Assembly (NCBI RefSeq): GCF_009789195.1
Contig: NZ_WSTC01000010.1
Location: 1-64,000, forward strand
Reading direction: 5' to 3'
DNA length: 64,000 bases
Source: Paenibacillus sp. MMS18-CY102
GTDB lineage: Bacteria; Bacillota; Bacilli; Paenibacillales; Paenibacillaceae
How positions within the stretch are numbered: position 1 is the stretch's first letter; the number at the start of each line of letters is the position of its first letter. The position numbers and the translations under genes were made by a program. The notes beneath the pieces were generated by a model that made no database searches, was not told the origin of the DNA, and saw only the letters and a program-made list of their open reading frames with translations. Shown here in pieces: positions 38,001 through 48,000 of the stretch.

Positions 38001-38702
38001 TTAAGCTATAGGATCACTGTTCGAAATCTTTTTGCCTTCGCTAGCTAGCTTCTGAACGTTTTGCTGATAACCCTTAAACTCAGGGTTTTCAATAAACTTA
38101 TTTGCAACAATTGCAACTAATTCACGCGTTACACTGTTTTGTCCAGCGAATACACCATTTGGAGCCGAAATAAGTTTAAGCTCTAGTGCAACTTGAACAT
38201 AACCTTTTGCCCAATCACTCACCGTTTGCGGATCGGAAATGCCAAGATTGTTTCCTTTTCCTACGATACTGTTTTGTGTGATACGTACAAGCAGTGCTGC
38301 GAGTTCCTCACGAGTCAGCAAATCATTCGGACGGAACTTACCATTGTCTCCAACGATAATCCCGAGACTATTCAGCCCGCTTAAGTAAGGAGCCACCCAG
38401 CTATCCTTACCTACGTCCGAAAATCCGGTCGATTGGCCCGTTTTGACTGGGATATTCAACGCTTTAGCAAGCAAGGAAACAACTTGCGCACGCGTCATTT
38501 TTTCAAGAGGCTGCAAATCCCCTTTTTGGTCACCTTGCAGGATGCCTGCATCTACCAATTTTTGAATTGCTGATTGAGCCTCGCTCGTTTGCTGGCTGCC
38601 ATTATCTGCAGCGAATACCGCAATCGGCGCCGCCAAAGTGTTAGCTACCATAGCTGTGGATACAACATACTTCGTGATCTTTTTTTTACGTTCGAAATTC
38701 AA
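38001..38702 (-). CDS. small secreted SLH-domain protein
   Basis: A 233-residue protein with a signal peptide (about residues 1-31; cleavage after AVFA-A) and then three S-layer-homology repeats and little else. The second repeat is canonical (FSDVGKDSWVAPYLSGLNSL ... GKFRPNDLLTREEL). The first (GDLQPLEKMTRAQV) and third (GISDPQTVSDWAKGY ... NSVTRELV) are degenerate. SLH repeats bind pyruvylated secondary cell-wall polymer. A protein of SLH repeats alone could be a small S-layer component or a wall-polymer blocker or adaptor. TTG 38702 is chosen as start: AGGAG lies 10 bases upstream and it removes an untypical 38-residue extension that opens at ATG 38816. It heads the glycosyltransferase-ILEI operon. 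Confidence 0.8.
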   Translation of the reverse strand: MNFERKKKITKYVVSTAMVANTLAAPIAVFAADNGSQQTSEAQSAIQKLVDAGILQGDQKGDLQPLEKMTRAQVVSLLAKALNIPVKTGQSTGFSDVGKDSWVAPYLSGLNSLGIIVGDNGKFRPNDLLTREELAALLVRITQNSIVGKGNNLGISDPQTVSDWAKGYVQVALELKLISAPNGVFAGQNSVTRELVAIVANKFIENPEFKGYQQNVQKLASEGKKISNSDPIA

Positions 38703-38836
38703 TTTTTCCAGTCTCCTTCCAAGAAAAAGATTAAGATTACCTTTTGAGTATCGGAATTCTTCTCTCTCTCCTGAATAGAAACTATAATTTTTTTGTAATT
38801 TTCTGTTGAATTTCACATATCATATTTCAAATTCGA

Positions 38837-38842
38837 ATTATA
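38837..38842 (-). promoter_or_regulatory. possible -10 box of the SLH/glycosyltransferase operon
   Basis: TATAAT on the minus strand in an AT-rich stretch about 135 bases upstream of the SLH start. No convincing -35 was found at 16-18 bases. The 38703-38999 gap holds this element, a long AT-rich leader, and the terminator of the biosynthetic cluster. Confidence 0.4.
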
Positions 38843-38910
38843 CATTCTATGTAGAAATTCACGATTAGGCCGACAATTCAATTGTTTAAACATGAAAATT
38901 AGCTAAAAAA

Positions 38911-38958
38911 ACAAAACGGCCTTAGTTCAATGGATCCTAATCCAGAACTAAGGCCGTT
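38911..38958 (-). terminator. terminator of the PKS-NRPS cluster
   Basis: A 15-bp perfect stem AAACGGCCTTAGTTC / GAACTAAGGCCGTTT with an inner TGGAT/ATCCA pairing, followed on the minus strand by TGTTTTTTT. It lies about 40 bases past the last NRPS gene and before the SLH promoter region. Confidence 0.92.
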
Positions 38959-38999
38959 TCAATAGTTATTATGATTTACTACTAATAGCGTTTATAACT

Positions 39000-41900
39000 T
39001 TAGTCCCTAATATCCTCGATCTCAAACCGTCCCTCATAAAATACTTTCATCCGGCCATAGGAAGCCGGCTGAACGCTTAGCTGCGCGAGCGTATTGCCGA
39101 TAGGATTCTCTAGATTGCTAACCATCGCTTCCAGTACGGTTTCCAAGCTGCTGAGCAAATAATGAATCGCCTTATCACAGAAAATATTGCGGTAATACGA
39201 CATGTGAATATAGACCTCATTTTCCGGATAAACGTCGATCCGAAGCGGGAAGCCCATTTTGGAAACGAAATAATGGTTCGATGTCCGGTCCAGTACAGCA
39301 TCAGAAGTCGCATTTTGGAAGACCAAATAGTTCTGGAACAGCATCTCGTCATGCGGGACGCTACAGCTCTCATAGAGCTTCCTTAGCGACATGCTTTGAT
39401 GCTCCCCTATGTCCACGACCTGCGTCATTAAATCAGCAAGCCAATCCAACAGTATGCGTTCACGAGGCATGCGCGCACGCAAAGGAACGATGTTTAACGT
39501 ACTCCCGACCATTTGCTCTATGCCTTGCAAATTTGCAGGCCGTCCGTTAGTCAGCAGCCCGTAGCTGATATCTTCCTCTTGCACGATGTAGCTCTGCACC
39601 AACGACCAAGCTCCCTGAATGAGTGTGCTCAACGTGAGCTGATGCTCGCGCGCCAGCTTCCGCAGACGGTCAGAGCTTGCCCTAGATAGCCGATTCGACT
39701 GGCGGGCAAATCCCATCTCTTGTCCGGGCGTGTTAATTGCGATGTTTTTGGCAAGTTGGGTTGGCCCTTGGAATCCGCGAAGCGCCTCGCGCCAATAGGC
39801 TTCAATACGGTTCGTATCCTCGCCTGCGATCCACGCAACGCTATCCTTAAATGACAGGACGGGCAGTGCAATCGAGTTTTGTCCCGCTTGATATGCAGCG
39901 ATGATTTGGTCGAGCTCATCAAACAGCACATTGAAGCTCCAGCCGTCCAAGCATAAGTAACTGAAGCTGAGAATGCCCAGGAAAGCATCGTCCATACGGC
40001 CTACGAAGAAGCGCACGCCTCTCGGTTCGCTCGGTGCAATGCCGAATGCCCGGTCCTGCTTCAAATATTTCTCCATCCGCAGCTCCTGCTCGGCAACCGA
40101 CAGCCCTCTCCAGTCCTCGTACGTCCACCCCATCTTCACATCACGGTGCACGGCTTGCAGCGGCCGGTCGACCCCTTCCCATACGAAAGAAGTACGAAGT
40201 GCCGGATGGCGGTTAACAAGCTCCTGCCAGATCAATTGCAAGAAATTAGGATCAGCATCTGCCGGAACTGGCGTTACGGTTAATGTTTGCACAAGGAACA
40301 ACCCCGTCTCTGGCAACGCCAGATAACGATGCAGCATATGCTCTTGGAATGGAGTCAGCGCGTACACGTCCTCGATATCTTCCCGCGCCAGCAGCTCTTC
40401 TCTCACTCTGCCATCGCGTTCGCTGTACGTAAAGCCCTGCGCCTGTTTCGGCGAGCCTGTAGCCTGATGATCCATAGCGCTTGCAAGCTCAGAAATCGTC
40501 TGGTGCCTGAACAATAGCTGCGGCGTCAGCATAACACCCCGTTCCTTCGCCCTCGCTACGACACGAATGCTATGAATGGAGTCTCCTCCAAGCGCAAAGA
40601 AGTTATGGTGAATGCCGACGCGTTCAAGCCCGAGCACCTCTGCCCATACGTCAGCAAGGACAGCTTCCGTTGGCGTGGTTGGCTCAACGATCTCCACTTC
40701 ATCCCCCACATTCTCAACGCGAGGAATCGGCAATGCATTGCGGTCCAGCTTGCCATTGGCATTGACCGGCATCTCCTTAAGCACGGTGAAGAAGGATGGG
40801 ATCATATGCTCCGGCAACGCTGCTTTCAAATATTCTTTCATGGCAGGCAGCAGCTTTCTCGATAGCCGATCAAACAGCGGGTTATTGGCATAATGGCTCA
40901 GTTGCGGCAAAGGCTCTGCATTGCTCCATTCATTCGCCATTTCGATATGAGGCTCTAAGCCGGGACGCCGCAGCAATGCGCGGAACGATCCATAATCGCC
41001 TTCATTCATCCAATACAAATCGACAACATACCCATAACGGGCGCCAAGCGCCCACACCGCTTCAGGGTCCAGCACATTGGGACCATCCGACCGGTCAGCG
41101 ATTTCCTTCAGCGAGCCGATCGAGGTGGAGTCGCTTGCCTCCGCTAGGAGGGAAAGCCGGCTGCGCACCATTTGAAGGCGTGCATTTGGAATCCGTTCAA
41201 TGCCTACAAGATCCATCTCTCCTGTTGACAGCTGCTGTTCCAGCCACTCGAATGAGCCGCCTTCACGCTCATAATCGAGCCAAACCAATGGCGTGCTGGA
41301 TATCGGTTTACGAACGTGCAGAATAACATCATACCGATATCGCGTCAGCTCGTTGTGCCCCGCACCCCGTTTTAGCTGCATTTCAATCCGTGTAATGTCA
41401 GGCAGTTCCCGCTGTAATGCATAAAAATAAGCAGGTGAGATGACAAGCTCCTGCTCCTGTGCGATCCGTTTCTCTACCCGCTTCCGCCATTGCCCGACTG
41501 TCATTGATGCAGAGGCTTTCTCCAATTCGACATCGGAATGGAATGTGTCCAATAGCGGCAAGCTTCGTATATCCCCGATAAACAGGGTGCCTCCGGTGTC
41601 CGGCAGCAGCTGAACGGATTGTTTTAACACAGTGGTGAGATAAGAAATGTCCGGGAAATACTGCACAACGGAATTAATGATGACCGTATCGAAGTTACGT
41701 TCCTTCAACCCGGTGAAGTCGTCCGCATTGCGCTGCATGAGCTCAACATGCGCCATGTCTGGCCTTTGGTCGACCAGGTAATGTTTCACATAGTCAATTG
41801 CAGCGCGGGAAAAGTCCGCCCCACAGTATAAATCGCATTCCGGCGCAATGCGTGCAAGCAGCAGGCCGGTTCCGCACCCGATTTCCAGCGCGCGCTTTGG

Positions 41901-44900
41901 CTGCAAAGCGGCTATGCGCTCAACGGTCGAATCGACCCACACCTTCATCTCGGCTTCTGGAATCGGTTCTCCCGTGTAGCTGCTGTTCCAGCTGACAATA
42001 TTAAAATCCGCTTGATGCTCTTCCCGCTCTTCCAAATACGCTTTATCGAAAACAGTATTCCAATCCGATACTTGTTCACTCGCTTGGCTTGCCTCTTCCT
42101 GCGTTGCCTCTGCTTCCTGCAGCTTTGGAATCGCATAGGCAGCAAGCTGCTTATGACCCGGTGCATGGTCTAGTTCCATAGCAATAACAGCAGCTTGTTG
42201 AACGCCGGGGCATCGTTCCAATGCCGCTTCGATTTCGCCCAGCTCAATTCTAAATCCGCGAACCTTCACCTGATGGTCGATCCGTCCCAAGTACTCGACT
42301 GTCCCGTCTTCCCAAAACTTCGCAATGTCGCCTGTTTTATAAAGCCTAGCTTGCGGGTCATTGCTAAAAGGGTTCGAAATAAATTTCTCTTGGGTCAAAT
42401 CTGTCCGTTTGTAATAGCCGCGGGCAACTTGAACGCCACCGATATGCAGCTCCCCTGGTACGCCGATTGGCACAGGATTCAGGTACGAATCCAGAATGTA
42501 GATTTGCGTGTTGGCAATCGGCTTGCCGATTGGGACGGTTGTCCATTCGCCTTCTCTCTGGCATGTCCATTCGGTGACATCGACAGCAGCCTCAGTAGGC
42601 CCGTAGAGATTGTACAGCCCGGCATCCATTTTGCCAAAATACCGTTCCTGTACCGTCAGCGGCAACGCCTCCCCACTGCATATTACGCGTTTAAGCGAGG
42701 TACACTTGGCGGCTTCGTTGTCTTCCAGAAACACCTGCAGCATGGACGGGACGAAATGGACCGTTGTAATTTCCTCTTCTTGAATAAGCTTCGTTAAGTA
42801 GGAAGCGTCTTTATGCCCTTCGGCTTTCGCCAATACAATTGTTGCCCCTGTCATTAGTGGCCAGAAGAACTCCCAGACAGACACGTCAAAGCTGAACGGC
42901 GTTTTCTGCAATACTTTATCAGACTCCTGCAATCCAAAACGTTCCTGCATCCACAATAGGCGGTTTACGATGCCGCGATGGGCGTTCATCGCCCCTTTTG
43001 GCTTGCCGGTCGAGCCGGATGTATAAATCATATAAGCCAATTGATCGCCGGATTGCTCCACCTCTGGGCCTTCCTCGCTCGCCGCCGAGATTTGTTCCCG
43101 TGCAGCGTCATCGTCCACACACACGACAGCTCCAGAGCAAGCAGAAAGATCCGCCAAATGCATTGTTTTCGTAAGCAATATCGCCGGCTCTGCGTCCTCC
43201 AATATAAACGTAATCCGCTCAAGCGGATACGAAGGATCGATAGGCACGTATGCGGCGCCAGCTTTCATAATGCCCAGCAGCCCGATAACCAAGTCGAAAG
43301 ACCGCTCCATGCAAATGCCGACCATAACTTCCGGCCCCGCTCCAAGGCTGCGGATATAGTTGGCCACCCGATTCGCTTCCTTATCGAGCTGGCTGTACGT
43401 CATCCGTTCTCCTTCATAGATCGCGGCAACGTTGTCAGGCGTGAGCATAGCTTGCCGGGCAATGAGCTCCGGCAGCGTAAGATTCGCATCGTCATAGCCA
43501 ACCGCCGTCGCGTTCCATTCCTCAATGATAGTCCAGCGATCGGCTTCTGTCATAACGGGAAGCTGCGAAAGCTGCTGCATCGGATTGCGCGCAGCGTCCT
43601 CCAGCAATGCGCAATAACCGTTCAACATTCGCCTTACAGTGGAATCATTAAAAATATCAGCATTATACTCTACCTCTAGCTGCAAGCAGCCATCGGCCTC
43701 AATCATTTGAATCCACATATCGAATTTGCATGTATCATTGCGAATTTCTTGAATGCGGTCCAAATAAAATGCCATTCCATTGCCCTGCGCGCTTCTCTTA
43801 GGCAACGGGAAGTTCTGTACAGCCAAACAAACCTGGAACAGCGGCGTCTGGCTCATATTCCGCTCTGGCTGCAGCTCGTCAACGAGCAGCTCGAACGGCA
43901 CATCTTGATGCTTGTAAGCGCCGTTCGCCGTTTCCTTGATCCGGCTAAGCAGCTGGATGAAGCTTGGATTGCCGGACAAGTCGCCTTTCAGCACGAGAGT
44001 ATTAACGAAAAAGCCGATCAGCGGCTCGATTGCCTTCTTGTTGCGATTGGCAATCGGCATGCCGACCCGTACATCCGGCTGGCCCGTAATGCGATAAATA
44101 AAAGTTTGCAGGGCAGCCATCAGCACCATAAATAACGTTGCGTTTTCTTGATCGGCAAGCGCCTTGAGTCGTCCCGTCAGCTCAAACGATAAATCCAGCT
44201 TAAGGCTTCCGCCCCGGAACGACTGGACGGGCGGCCGCGTACGGTCGGCAGGAAGCTCCGCAGCCGTTCGTTCTCCGCCGAGCTGCTGTATCCAGTAGGA
44301 AAGCTGCTCTTCTATCGCTTCTTGGCGCAGCGAGTCACGTTCCCACGCCGAGAAATCAGCATACTGAATCGGCAGCTCGTTAAGCGGCGAAGGCTTGCCT
44401 TCGGCGAAGCAATGGTAATGAATAACTAGTTCTTTATACAAAATGCCCATCGACCAGCCATCAATGATGATATGGTGAATGCTGAACAACAAGGCATGCT
44501 TATCCTCATCAAGCTTATATAAAGAAGCCCGAAGCAGTGGGCCTTGGCTTAGATCAAACGTTCTCCTCGCTACTTGCTGCGCGAGCTGCTCGAACTGAAG
44601 TTCCCGCTCCTCGGCTGGCCAAGCTGTCAAATCCACGGTTTGGAGCGCAAGTTTAAGCGTCGGCGCTATAGTCTGGTAGGGCTTTCCGTTTTCGCTATGG
44701 AACGTCGTCCGCAAGCTTTCATGGCGGCGAACAATTTCGTTCAAGCTTCGCTCTAATAAATCAGGATCCAGCTTGCCATGCAGGTGAAAAGCGATGACTT
44801 GGTTGTATGCCTGGCTATCTGGCACCAGCTGCTCCAAAAACCACAGGCGTTGCTGGGCAAAAGAAAGGGGCGCTGGCCCCTCTCCCAATCGCCGCGGGAT

Positions 44901-45011
44901 ATCCGAATGCTGCTCCGCCTGCGGCTTCGATCTTTTTAACCTGTCCAAAATCGCTTGTTTTTCCGGCGACAGCTTGGACTTCAGTTCAGAAAGCGTTGTA
45001 TCCGTGAGCAT
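39000..45011 (-). CDS. nonribosomal peptide synthetase: C-A(Ser)-N-methyltransferase-PCP-terminal C
   Basis: A 2003-residue terminal NRPS. A condensation domain (about 45-480) has an intact HHIIIDG. The adenylation domain (from about 500) has YTSGSTGKPKG. Aligned by eye to GrsA/EntF, its specificity residues read D-V-W-H-I-S-L-V-D(-K), almost the serine code of EntF. A methyltransferase (about 1000-1230; LEIGCGTG, NSVVQYFPDI) is inserted in the A domain between the core A8 region and the C-terminal subdomain, the usual N-methyltransferase place, so N-methylserine is predicted. The PCP has LGGDSIHS (Ser at about 1479). The last domain (about 1535-1960) is condensation-like, but its motif is SYLCLDG, lacking both histidines. 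No thioesterase or reductase follows. AAGGAG lies 8 bases before ATG 45011. Last gene of the cluster in this direction. Confidence 0.93.
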   Translation of the reverse strand: MLTDTTLSELKSKLSPEKQAILDRLKRSKPQAEQHSDIPRRLGEGPAPLSFAQQRLWFLEQLVPDSQAYNQVIAFHLHGKLDPDLLERSLNEIVRRHESLRTTFHSENGKPYQTIAPTLKLALQTVDLTAWPAEERELQFEQLAQQVARRTFDLSQGPLLRASLYKLDEDKHALLFSIHHIIIDGWSMGILYKELVIHYHCFAEGKPSPLNELPIQYADFSAWERDSLRQEAIEEQLSYWIQQLGGERTAAELPADRTRPPVQSFRGGSLKLDLSFELTGRLKALADQENATLFMVLMAALQTFIYRITGQPDVRVGMPIANRNKKAIEPLIGFFVNTLVLKGDLSGNPSFIQLLSRIKETANGAYKHQDVPFELLVDELQPERNMSQTPLFQVCLAVQNFPLPKRSAQGNGMAFYLDRIQEIRNDTCKFDMWIQMIEADGCLQLEVEYNADIFNDSTVRRMLNGYCALLEDAARNPMQQLSQLPVMTEADRWTIIEEWNATAVGYDDANLTLPELIARQAMLTPDNVAAIYEGERMTYSQLDKEANRVANYIRSLGAGPEVMVGICMERSFDLVIGLLGIMKAGAAYVPIDPSYPLERITFILEDAEPAILLTKTMHLADLSACSGAVVCVDDDAAREQISAASEEGPEVEQSGDQLAYMIYTSGSTGKPKGAMNAHRGIVNRLLWMQERFGLQESDKVLQKTPFSFDVSVWEFFWPLMTGATIVLAKAEGHKDASYLTKLIQEEEITTVHFVPSMLQVFLEDNEAAKCTSLKRVICSGEALPLTVQERYFGKMDAGLYNLYGPTEAAVDVTEWTCQREGEWTTVPIGKPIANTQIYILDSYLNPVPIGVPGELHIGGVQVARGYYKRTDLTQEKFISNPFSNDPQARLYKTGDIAKFWEDGTVEYLGRIDHQVKVRGFRIELGEIEAALERCPGVQQAAVIAMELDHAPGHKQLAAYAIPKLQEAEATQEEASQASEQVSDWNTVFDKAYLEEREEHQADFNIVSWNSSYTGEPIPEAEMKVWVDSTVERIAALQPKRALEIGCGTGLLLARIAPECDLYCGADFSRAAIDYVKHYLVDQRPDMAHVELMQRNADDFTGLKERNFDTVIINSVVQYFPDISYLTTVLKQSVQLLPDTGGTLFIGDIRSLPLLDTFHSDVELEKASASMTVGQWRKRVEKRIAQEQELVISPAYFYALQRELPDITRIEMQLKRGAGHNELTRYRYDVILHVRKPISSTPLVWLDYEREGGSFEWLEQQLSTGEMDLVGIERIPNARLQMVRSRLSLLAEASDSTSIGSLKEIADRSDGPNVLDPEAVWALGARYGYVVDLYWMNEGDYGSFRALLRRPGLEPHIEMANEWSNAEPLPQLSHYANNPLFDRLSRKLLPAMKEYLKAALPEHMIPSFFTVLKEMPVNANGKLDRNALPIPRVENVGDEVEIVEPTTPTEAVLADVWAEVLGLERVGIHHNFFALGGDSIHSIRVVARAKERGVMLTPQLLFRHQTISELASAMDHQATGSPKQAQGFTYSERDGRVREELLAREDIEDVYALTPFQEHMLHRYLALPETGLFLVQTLTVTPVPADADPNFLQLIWQELVNRHPALRTSFVWEGVDRPLQAVHRDVKMGWTYEDWRGLSVAEQELRMEKYLKQDRAFGIAPSEPRGVRFFVGRMDDAFLGILSFSYLCLDGWSFNVLFDELDQIIAAYQAGQNSIALPVLSFKDSVAWIAGEDTNRIEAYWREALRGFQGPTQLAKNIAINTPGQEMGFARQSNRLSRASSDRLRKLAREHQLTLSTLIQGAWSLVQSYIVQEEDISYGLLTNGRPANLQGIEQMVGSTLNIVPLRARMPRERILLDWLADLMTQVVDIGEHQSMSLRKLYESCSVPHDEMLFQNYLVFQNATSDAVLDRTSNHYFVSKMGFPLRIDVYPENEVYIHMSYYRNIFCDKAIHYLLSSLETVLEAMVSNLENPIGNTLAQLSVQPASYGRMKVFYEGRFEIEDIRD

Positions 45012-45068
45012 GGCTTATCTCCTTTTCCGTCCATTATCGATTCGTGCGGGCACTAGCACCAGTACCCT

Positions 45069-48000
45069 CTAGATCAGCTCGTGCAGCTTTCCGATTTCTT
45101 CATCGGGCAGTTCCGAAATGCATTCGATAATTTCCTTCTCGAGCATCTCTGCCATTTGGGCAACCGTTTCTGCGCCGAACAGCTCGTTTAAGCGGATATC
45201 GAAAGGGAACACGGCTTTGAGCCGGGAAGTGATTTGTGTAATTTTGATCGAATCGCCGCCAAGCTCCTGGAAATGGTCATGAAGCCCAACATGCTCAAGC
45301 TCAAGCACTTCCTTCCACGCCTCCATGACCGCCCATTCGAATTGATTGTGCGAATGCCCATCGTTCACCATTGGGACGGCTTCTGCCGGATCGGCAACCG
45401 CCACAGCAAGGGACGGCGACAGCTGCTCCAGCCACTCTGCTGTTGGCGCCATTTCGGATGGACGGCTAGCTCTCGGCACTTCCTTGCTATGATTGCGAAG
45501 GTTCACGCTATTCTGTTGGCTGTTCTCACGATCCTTCCGGCTGCTATCGCCAAATGGATACGTAGGCAGGCTGACGCGGCGCCATGCCCCCGTCACATGA
45601 CTAGCTTGCGCCCACGGAACTTCTGCGCCTTTCACCCACATCTCCGCCACTTTTCGCAGCTCACCGCGCACGAGCCATTTGGCTATGATGTCGCTAAAGC
45701 CCTCATCCTGCTCCATAAGCTGAACAACCTGGTTGTCGCGATTATCGCCGCTAACTAAACATTTGCCGGGATCGGGCTTGCCTTCAATAAACAGCTGTAA
45801 TTGCTGTACGAAATCATCCCGGTCCCAAACGATGAAGGCTACCCTGCTCTTCATTGCTTCACGGCCGTTCTGGAGCGTATACGCGATGTCTCCCATTCGC
45901 AGCGTTGCCCCGGATGATACAAGCCGATCATGAAGCAACTGTGCATATACGGGCAGCCGCTCATCGTTTCGTGCAGACAACGGTATAATGAACGGGCCGT
46001 CGCCCTGCTCTTGCCACTTCCCATCCGTTGCCGCGCTACTGGCGCCGCCCATCGGATATTGCTCGAAGATGGCATGCGCATTCGTCCCGCCAATGCCAAG
46101 CGAGCTAAGTGCCGCGAGGCGAGGCTGCGACGAATCTCCCCATTGGACGGGCTTATCGACGATATAGAACGGCGACTGCTCCAGCCCAAGCTTTGGATTC
46201 GGCTGTTTGTAGTTAATCGTTGGCGGCAGCTCGTTATGGTAGAGGCTCATCGCGACTTTGATCGTCCCAGCCAGCCCCGCCGCCGTATCCAGATGGCCTA
46301 CATTCGTTTTGACAGAGCCAATTCCGCAATAACCTTCCTTATCGGTATAATGCCGGTACGCTTCGGTCAATGCTGCGAATTCGATCGGATCGCCAAGCTT
46401 CGTCCCCGTGCCATGCGCCTCAACGTAGCTAACGTTCTCCGGATTGATGCCAGCAGCATCAAGCGTCTTGCGAATAACGCCCGTTTGGCCGCTGACGCTT
46501 GGCGCGTAATAGCCAATTTTATCTGCCCCATCGTTGTTAAGGCCGATGCCTCTCATGAGGGCATAAATATGGTCTCCATCCTCGATTGCATCGAGCGCCC
46601 GTTTAAGCACCAGTACCGCAACGCCTTCGCCAGCCATCATGCCGTCAGCGTCTGCATCGAATGTTTTGACATGGCCATCGCTAGAGAAATTCAATCCTGG
46701 CTGGTAAACGTACCCGAGCCGCTGCTCGGGGAACACCGTCGCAGCTCCGACAAGCGCGCACTTGGCATCGCCAGCGCGCAGCGTCAGTGAAGCCGCGTAC
46801 AGGCCAGCAAGCGATGAAGAACAATTCGAATGCACATAAAAACTCGGCCCTCTCAGGCCGAGCTTGTACGAGACCATCGACGGGATCGTTCCTCCCTGCG
46901 CCAGCACCCATGATACGTATTCATCAGGATCTTGAATAACGGCCGAAGCTTCTCCCATCAAGCCGGCTTGATAGAAACTATTGCTTGCTGACATGAACAC
47001 GGCAGTCTCAGGCAATTGTTTCGGCACATAACCCGCGTCTTCAATCGCCTTCCATGCATGCATAAGCAAATGCTTTGCCTGAGGGTCCATAAGCTTTGTA
47101 TCCTTAGGCGACAGCTGGAAGAAGTTCGGATCGAACTCGTCCCGGCCGTCAATCGTCGATTGGACCGGCACGAAATTCGGATTGCGGAACAGGCCGGACG
47201 GAGCATTCAGCTCAGTTAGCTCCTCTGGCGTGAAGAACCGCAGGCTCTCTTTGCCCTGCTGCAAGTTTTGCCAGAACGACCACTGGTCAGCCGCTCCCGG
47301 GAAAGAGCATGACATGCCGACAATCGCCAAGCTGTCCTTTAAGTAGTCCGGGTTGGAAGTTGTAGCCGCCGATTTCTCAGGCTTCCGGCTAGGGATGCCC
47401 TCTTGCTTATCAAAGACGGAGGCAACGGCCGGCGCAACGCCTTTGGCATCCGTCGCATAACGGCTAATCGCACGGATCGTTGCATGCTTGAACAGCATCG
47501 TAATATCGAAATCGATTTGAAGCTTCGCTTTCAAGCGTTCCACCAACGTTGCAGCAAGAACCGAATCGCCGCCCGCTTCAAAAAATCCATCGTTCATGCC
47601 AATATGATTGATGCCGAGCACTGCTTGCCAAATTTCTTTTACACGCTGTTCCATTTCGGATTGCGCCACCGCATCTGATGGCTGGCTATTCCCCTCGACT
47701 GGGCGCGCCATCAAATCTTTGCGGTCCACTTTGCCGTTGGGCGTCAGCGGAAGCCGGTTCAACTGGATGAAGAAGGACGGTACCATATGCGCTGGCAAAA
47801 GGTCGCTTAATTGCCCGCGGAGCTGCTGCGCGCCGAGCGCCGCATCTGCCGTAACGTAGTAAGCAACGAGCTGCTTATGCGCACCGTGCGTTCGCACTAC
47901 GGCTGCCGCATCGGCAATGCCCTTCACCTTTTTCAGGCTATCCTCAATCTCCTGCAGATCGATCCGATACCCGCGTATCTTCACTTGATAATCGTTTCGC

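Noticed and set aside
38703-38816. 38-residue N-terminal extension of the SLH protein
   Set aside because: It is not signal-like and would bury the signal peptide; TTG 38702 with AGGAG explains the gene better.
46000-46790. Long plus-strand open frames opposite the KS and other PKS/NRPS domains
   Set aside because: High GC and regular codon structure of the PKS genes create antisense open frames; none has a recognisable domain.
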